The position numbers and the translations under genes were made by a program. Shown here piece after piece: positions 58,729-64,000 of a stretch of 64,000 bases of DNA. The stretch comes from Pogonophryne albipinna (Eukaryota; Chordata; Actinopteri; Perciformes; Artedidraconidae). The notes under the pieces were generated by a model that was given only the letters and a program-made list of their open reading frames with translations, was not told the origin of the DNA and made no database searches. Location of the stretch: NCBI GenBank assembly GCA_028583405.1, contig JAPTMU010000112.1:386001-450000 (forward strand). The letters are read 5' to 3'. The stretch's first letter is position 1. Every line of letters starts with the position of its first letter.

Positions 58729-59834
58729 ATGGCCCATATCGTGATTCTGCTGTGCCTATTAACTGTTTTGGACTGTGAGAAGATATCTACTCATCCTGAG
58801 AAGTCTACTGGATTCAGGTCTGTTCTGACACCCACAGTGGGCATCCCCTGCAAAGGTTTGGATGTGTTACACAAACAATTACCGGTGGCCTTGTCACAGA
58901 CAACCTGTTCGACAAAATATGTTTGTCTTTTTCACTTGCCTGCTATGATGGTTCTTCAGGACTGCTTCTTGAGCTCTAATAAAACTTTCACAGACTTTGC
59001 TGGTGATTTTAAAGTAGTTGACAATGTATGTGTGTCGATTAAGAGGAAAAGATGCCTGGTTTTCTTGTTGTTATTGCTATCAGGAAATGTACAACCTAAC
59101 CCTGGACCGCCCAGTAGTAGTAGTCTGATTGCTACTCCTGCTGATTTTAAGTCTAGGTCTGGGCTGGGTTTCATTCACTTAAATTTGCGTAGTCTTTTAC
59201 CTAAACTAGATTTTGTCCGCATTTGGGCGAGCTCGACTGACGCTGATGTCATTGTCTTATCAGAAACGTGGTTAAATAAATCCATATTGGCCTCTGACAT
59301 ATCCTTAAATGGTTACAGTGTATATCATACCGACCGACCTAATAAAGGAGGTGGCGTTGCCATTTATGTGAAAAATAAGTTTTGTGTAACCAAGATGGTT
59401 TCCAAATCTATCAGTAAACAACTAGAATTTTTAGCCTTAAATATCGAAGTAGCAAAGGGTCAACAGGTCATGGTGGTGGGATGTTACAGACCCCCCTCAG
59501 CTGTCAAGGACTCCTTGTCTTCGTTGGCAAATATTTTATCTCAACTAGAATACAATGAAATAGTGCTGCTTGGTGATTTTAACTGGGACTGGTTAACTGC
59601 AGTGTCAGAGGATTTTAAAAACCTTTGTATCTCTTTGAATATTACTCAGATTGTTCAACTCGCCCTAACATTGAGTCCCCAAATAAATCCTCCTTAATTG
59701 ATTTCATTTTAACTAATGTTCCCCATAAATACTCATCTGTGGGAGTATTTGCAAATGATGTGAGTGACCACTGTGTTGTAGCCACAATTAGGGACACAAA
59801 AGTCCAAAAGTGTAAACCTCAGCATTATCAGTAA
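58729..59834 (+). pseudogene. LINE ORF2 start: 2A-like motif and endonuclease
   Basis: ATG at 58729 begins MAHIVILLCLLTVLDC, a hydrophobic leader. Near 59055-59109 comes a second hydrophobic run (CLVFLLLLLS) directly followed by GNVQPNPGP, matching the C-terminal part of 2A peptides (D-V/I-E-x-N-P-G-P) with Asp and Glu changed to Asn and Gln. The endonuclease follows: GFIHLNLRSLLPKLD, ADVIVLSETWLNKSI, DRPNKGGGVAIYVKN, VVGCYRPPS and EIVLLGDFNWDW. A frameshift near 59650 moves to a frame with SSLIDFILTNVPHKYSSV and DVSDHCVV, the SDH catalytic box, before a stop at 59834. Confidence 0.85.
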
Positions 59835-60308
59835 GAGAGACACAAAACATTTTGTGGAGCAGGGTTTTTTTCATGATCTGTTTGGTTTTGATTGGGAAAG
59901 AATTGAGCTGTGTGATGATGCTGAAACTACATGGTCTTATTTTTATCTTGGTTTTATGGAAATTATAGATAGACATGCACCCCTGCGTAAATTAGAGTGA
60001 AGGGACGAGACAATCCTTGGTTTTCTGCTTAACTGTCTTGTCTCCTTCATGAGAGAAACAAGGCCTGGACAAAGGCTAGGAAATCAGGCTCAGAGATAGA
60101 ATGGCTGTGTTTTAGGCAGCTAAGGAATAGCTTCACATCACAAATAAAAAGTGCTAAGTCGAAGTATTATCTGTCAGTTACCACAAAAAACCTGAATAAC
60201 CCTGGACATTTTTAGAAAGCCATAAAATCGATATCCACCGGTGAAATCCGTAATGAGCTTCCTCCGTGCCTTACCACAGCATCTGACACTATATCGGACA
60301 GGGCTTCT
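59835..60308 (+). pseudogene. LINE linker between endonuclease and RT, degenerate
   Basis: Fragments such as a W-x-Y-F-x-L-G-F-M-E-I-I-D-R-H-A-P-L-R-like segment near 59930-59990 and LNNPGHFWKAIKSI-like codons near 60190 show the usual domain linker, with stops and frameshifts throughout. Confidence 0.55.
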
Positions 60309-61339
60309 ATGTTAAATTGTTTTAATGAGCATTTTGTGTCCTGTGGCTCTCTGTTTGATTCTGTGACTAACTCTGCTTCTGTGAACACCTCAATCCGTGA
60401 CTCTGAACAATGTGGTCTGGAAAACCCTTTCAGTTTTACTCCTTTTACTATTGATGTTGTTTGTGAAGCCTTAACCACGTTAGATCCTAAGAAACCGGCT
60501 GGCCCGGATAACGTAGAATTTTTCTTTTTAAAGATAGCTGCAGATTTTATTGCTCCATCTCTCACTTCTCTTTTTAACCTCTCCCTCAGCACAAACACAA
60601 TTCCAAAAATATGGAAGTCAGATTATGTCCTGCCTTTGCTAAAAGGAGGGGAGGCCACCTTATTAAATAATTATAGGCCTATCTCTAAATTGTCAGTTCT
60701 GGCTAAGGTTCTTGAACGCCTAGTGAGTTAACAGATAAAGGAGTTTTTATGTACAAATAACATCCTGTCTAAACATCAGTCAGGCTTCAGAAAGCAACAT
60801 AGCACCATCACTGCCACAATGAAAGTGGTAAATGATATTACGAGTATTTTAGATAATAAGCAGAGTTGTGCAGCTCTATTTGTTGACTTGTCCAAAGCGT
60901 TTGATACCGTCGACCATCACATCTTAAAGCAGAGGCTACTCAGTATTGGCATATCCAGCCATGCAGTGGGGTGGTTTGTGAGCTACCTCTCTGAAATGTC
61001 TCAATGTGTTCACTTTGATGGGCTGTCTTCTGAGTGGTTAAACATTACTAATGGTGTACCACAAGGTTCTGTTTTAGGTCCTCTATTATTCTCCATCTAT
61101 ATCAATAGTTTAGGTGAAAATGTCGATGGAGCAACCTTACATTTTTATGCGGACGATACCGTGATGTACTGTGCAGGTCCCTCCATTAAGGAGGCTGTTG
61201 TTGAATTGCAAGCTGTTTTTAACATTATTCAGACTCAACTCGCTGAGCTTAAGCTTCTTTTAAATGTTGATAAAGCCAAGGTAATGCTCTTTTCTAAAGC
61301 TAAAAAGACACCAGAGCCTGTTTTAGATATTGTAACTAC
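60309..61339 (+). pseudogene. LINE reverse transcriptase, first part
   Basis: The frame holds LDPKKPAGPDNVEFFFLKIA, YVLPLLKGGEATLLNNYRPI and SKLSVLAKVLERLVS, then a TAA at 60729-60731. The same frame continues: LSKHQSGFRKQHSTITATMK, the catalytic [50 protein letters not shown] and LLNVDKAKVMLFSK. Apart from the one nonsense codon the RT core is intact up to the insertion point. Confidence 0.9.
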
Positions 61340-62127
61340 AGCCTGTCCTCCTACAAAAAAAGACCAAAGAGGGCGATTGTTTAAGCACCTTAGATTACGA
61401 CCCATAGCCACGTTTTAAAGTGTAGCACCTCTAGTGGTCGTGTAAGAAACAACATGCTCCCGTTTATTCACAAATAACCCTCTCTGGAAAATCCTAAATT
61501 GTAGAATAGTTTGGCCATTAATATGCTTTTTGATTAGATTTCTAGCGAGAAGTGTATATTGTACTTTTAGAAGCCACGTCCAGTGGATGTGTAGGATCTA
61601 TAGTTTGATAGATATTACGAAGATGATTTGAGATTTTGCCAGGATAACGTGTATGCAGCTTCCATGTAAAGTTAGCGTGGGTGAAAACAGTTTTTCCGGT
61701 CTCGAAGTTTTCATAATAAAACCGGATATATTCCCCTCACTGTCAAATGATTACACAGTGATATATGCATTACTCATCCACTAAAGAACATCAGTTTATC
61801 CTTGTTAATTACACAATATTGATTGGTTTAAATTGTGTACAATGTTTTTGTGCATTTAACCTTCGATTCAGAGAAACAAATAGTTTTTTTAGGAGTTTAG
61901 ACACTACAGTTTCCGAAGACACTACACTACCCAGAATTCCCCAGCTATCGTTTGGGACGACAACATCCGCCTTGCTTTACAAACAAAGGAGTGGCAGTGC
62001 GACAAGGTTATGCTGAGCGTCAACAGCTCTTTGAAATGGAATGGAACCACGGCAGACTTTCCAAAACTGGAATTGGACAGGTCCAGCCCCCGGCAAATAT
62101 GGCAGTAGCCATCGATCATCGTAATAT

Positions 62128-62160
62128 GATATACTTTATTGATCCCAATTTGGGAAATGT
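62128..62160 (-). mobile_element. LINE 3' tail fragment
   Basis: TATACTTTATTGATCCCAAT followed by TTGGGAAA is the reverse-complemented 3' end of a widespread fish LINE; only the tail is seen. Confidence 0.4.
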
Positions 62161-62724
62161 TTTTGTTACAGCAGCATACTACTTTGTTCTACTTCACTAC
62201 AATTCAGAGGTTAACATAGTATTTTTACTCCACTACATGTATTTTACTTACTTTGCAGATTCTGATTAATGATGTGAAATATAAACAACCCTTAAATCAG
62301 ACTTTAGTTACACCGGAGTCAAATTCAGGGAAGGTGATTGTCAAGTGCCAAAATAAACTATGCAATATATTGGACGTTAAGTACTTTGTCAGACTTCATA
62401 TTTATCTGTGGATAACCCCAACGTTTTTTTTCTTATTCAAAAGAAGACCTTAACTAAAAGTAATCTTTAATGTTTAAATAAAGCCTTATTAGTTTGTCTG
62501 TTTTGCACATCCTCCTGTTAATATCTTTGGACGTCCTGCACTAAACTGTTTTATTGTAGAGATCACTACAGTATCTTCTTGATATTTTCAATTTTGTATG
62601 TAGGCTACTCTTAATATTTAAATGTTTTCATCAAATAAAACGTATTCAACAACAAAATGCAATAACGTGCTTTAACCACTAGGCGGCGCGGGTTAAAAAA
62701 CCAGTGGTGTAGTTAATAAAACAT

Positions 62725-62860
62725 AATCAATCAATCACTGTTTATTTATATAGCCCAATATCACAAATGTTACATTTGTCTCAGTGGACTTCACAGTTTG
62801 TACAGAATATCAGTATGACAATACGACACCCTCTGTCCTTAGACCCTCACATCGTACAAT
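62725..62860 (-). mobile_element. L2-like LINE 3' tail
   Basis: This is the reverse complement of about 36488-36615, beginning with a short (CAAT)n tail and covering the stretch with ACAAATGTTACATTTGTCTC. It is a strongly 5'-truncated copy of the LINE at 34036-36648, nested in the long-TIR element. Confidence 0.88.
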
Positions 62861-63842
62861 CTGGGGTAATAATAATATCAAACATAATATGACTAACTTT
62901 ATTGTGAAATTAAAACAGAACGGTAAAGGAAAATACAGTTTCAGTCTCTCGATTTGAAGCTTATGCATTGTACCATGAACCTGTATAGACTTGTAACAGT
63001 CAACAGCATGAGGAGTTGGAAAGGTAGTAACTAATATCTTTAAAAACTCCAAAAAAATCCCTTTCTTTCAGCTGTGCACCATTATGGTGTAAATATTTTT
63101 TGCACACCAAGTGAGGCATCTGAACGAATCACGTTGTCAGAAATTGACACCAGCCAATGAGATTTCGTTTCTTGTTTTAAGACCCCTTTGTACTTTCACG
63201 ATTGGTCGCTGATACAAAGGAAATGACCATATTTGGATCCGATGAGATTGTGCAGGAGAGATGGAGCTTTCCAACGATATCTCTCATGACATGGTGCAAA
63301 CAGCGGTCGCGGTACTTTATGTTAGAATGCTGACTTTTGGTGAATTTAGGAGATATCTACAGACGCAAATAGACAAACTATAGTAAAAATAAACACTTAA
63401 ATGTGTATTATGTAAGTTTTCCTTCCAAAAGCCTGAAAGAAATCATGTTATGGAATCAAAATAGCACAAAATCTCAAAATTGACCAGTGCATGAAAAACG
63501 ATGTTTTTTTCATCTTCGTAATATCTATCAAACTATAGATCCTACATATCGACTGGACATGGATTCTAAAATTACAATATACGCTTCTCGCTAGAAAACT
63601 AATCAAAAAGCGTTTTAATGGCCAAACTATCCTACAATTTAGGATTTTACAGAGAGTTATTTGTGAATAAACGACCATCTGTAACGTTTGCATTCAACGG
63701 GAGCACTAGAGGGCGAACACTTTAAAACGTAATTATAGGACGTATTAAGCGCTTGAACAAACGACATATTTGGTCATAATAATTGGGCCTGAACAATCGG
63801 CCTATTTCGTCGTATGAGTTGGAGGACTTGTTGCGTAACTAC

Positions 63843-64000
63843 CAAAGGAATAAAACTTGAAGTGGTTACCTGTTACAAATACCTTGGTATCTGGCTTGAT
63901 GATTGTCTCACCTTTAAACTTCATGTCAATAACCTGCTTAAAAAACTGAGGGTTCGGCTAGGTTTCTTTTACAGGAACAAGTCCTGTTTCTCGCTTGAGG
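63843..64000 (+). pseudogene. LINE reverse transcriptase, continuation after the insertion
   Basis: The frame reads TTKGIKLEVVTCYKYLGIWL, DDCLTFKLHVNNLLKKLRVR and LGFFYRNKSCFSLE. YKYLGIWLDD-x-L-x-F-x-H is the thumb motif that should follow the NVDKAKVMLFSK segment left at 61270. The frame is open to the window edge. Confidence 0.88.

Larger units (their letters stand above)
61340..63834. mobile_element. Long-TIR DNA transposon inserted in the LINE (2495 bp)
   Basis: The 8-bp GTAACTAC is duplicated at 61332-61339 and 63835-63842, and removal of the element rejoins the LINE reading frame. The first 300 or so bases and the last 340 are inverted repeats; for example GAGAAGTGTATATTGTA near 61550 against TACAATATACGCTTCTC near 63574. 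Termini are only loosely matched. No transposase is recognised, so the superfamily (hAT, P, Zisupton or other makers of 8-bp duplications) is open. The interior has LINE tails and a TACTTTACTC-type repeat. Confidence 0.88.
58641..64000 (+). mobile_element. CR1/L2-group LINE with 2A-like N-terminus, split by a DNA transposon
   Basis: The LINE starts where homology to the arm's zinc-finger flank stops (58640). Order: 5' UTR, N-terminal hydrophobic segment with a 2A-like motif, APE endonuclease, reverse transcriptase to 61339, insertion 61340-63834, and RT continuation from 63835 running off the window. It is close to full length at the 5' end but carries a frameshift in the endonuclease and a nonsense codon in the RT. 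Confidence 0.87.

Overview
This window looks like nuclear DNA from a teleost fish. The evidence is a fish-type C2H2 zinc-finger gene (short coiled-coil exon 1 plus an acidic-linker/zinc-finger exon 2), a DIRS element, an RNase H-bearing I/Nimb-type LINE with a (GAA)n tail, an L2-like LINE with an (ATTG)n tail, and many hAT and Harbinger-like non-autonomous elements. The species cannot be named from this sequence. Most of the window is nested transposable elements. Host-gene sequence is limited to the zinc-finger paralogs and one isolated exon that matches phosphatidate cytidylyltransferase (CDS1/CDS2).

Layout. (1) 1-11399 and 12400-23804 are near-identical inverted arms around a 1000-N gap. 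The two bases next to the gap are exact mirror positions, and I found only a few small arm differences. Each arm carries zinc-finger exon 2 (minus strand left, plus strand right), a hAT MITE with a clean 8-bp target duplication, a LINE reverse-transcriptase tail, two inverted Harbinger-like MITEs (one split by a hAT relic) and a small minisatellite. (2) 23805-28445 is mostly anonymous, with the CDS1/2-like exon at 25071-25153 and two LINE fragments. (3) 28493-32486 is a degenerate DIRS element on the minus strand, with terminal repeats and an internal complementary region that fixes its ends to the base; 17-bp direct repeats flank it. (4) 33446-33628 is an exon-like ORF. About 34036-36648 is an L2-like LINE. 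(5) 36649-44687 is an I/Nimb-type LINE broken by two hAT elements, a TTAA-flanked MITE and a long GT microsatellite. (6) 45004-58451 is a second zinc-finger gene: exon 1 at 45004-45190, an 11.8-kb intron full of hAT and foldback elements, and exon 2 at 57036-58451 with a 1-bp frameshift. The block 49190-58640 is a direct-orientation paralog of the right arm (about 12575-21890). (7) 58641-64000 is a LINE with a 2A-like motif before its endonuclease, split by a 2.5-kb long-terminal-inverted-repeat element with an 8-bp target duplication; the LINE resumes at 63843 and runs off the window.

How the parts relate. The zinc-finger copies are the only candidate functional host genes, plausibly DNA-binding regulators from an expanded family. 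All else is mobile DNA, and its nesting gives a relative insertion order. Insertions present in the 49-58 kb copy but absent from the arms are datable as later than the duplication. I see no tRNA, rRNA, CRISPR array or prokaryote-style operon. Family assignments rest on reading motifs by eye; no database search was run.
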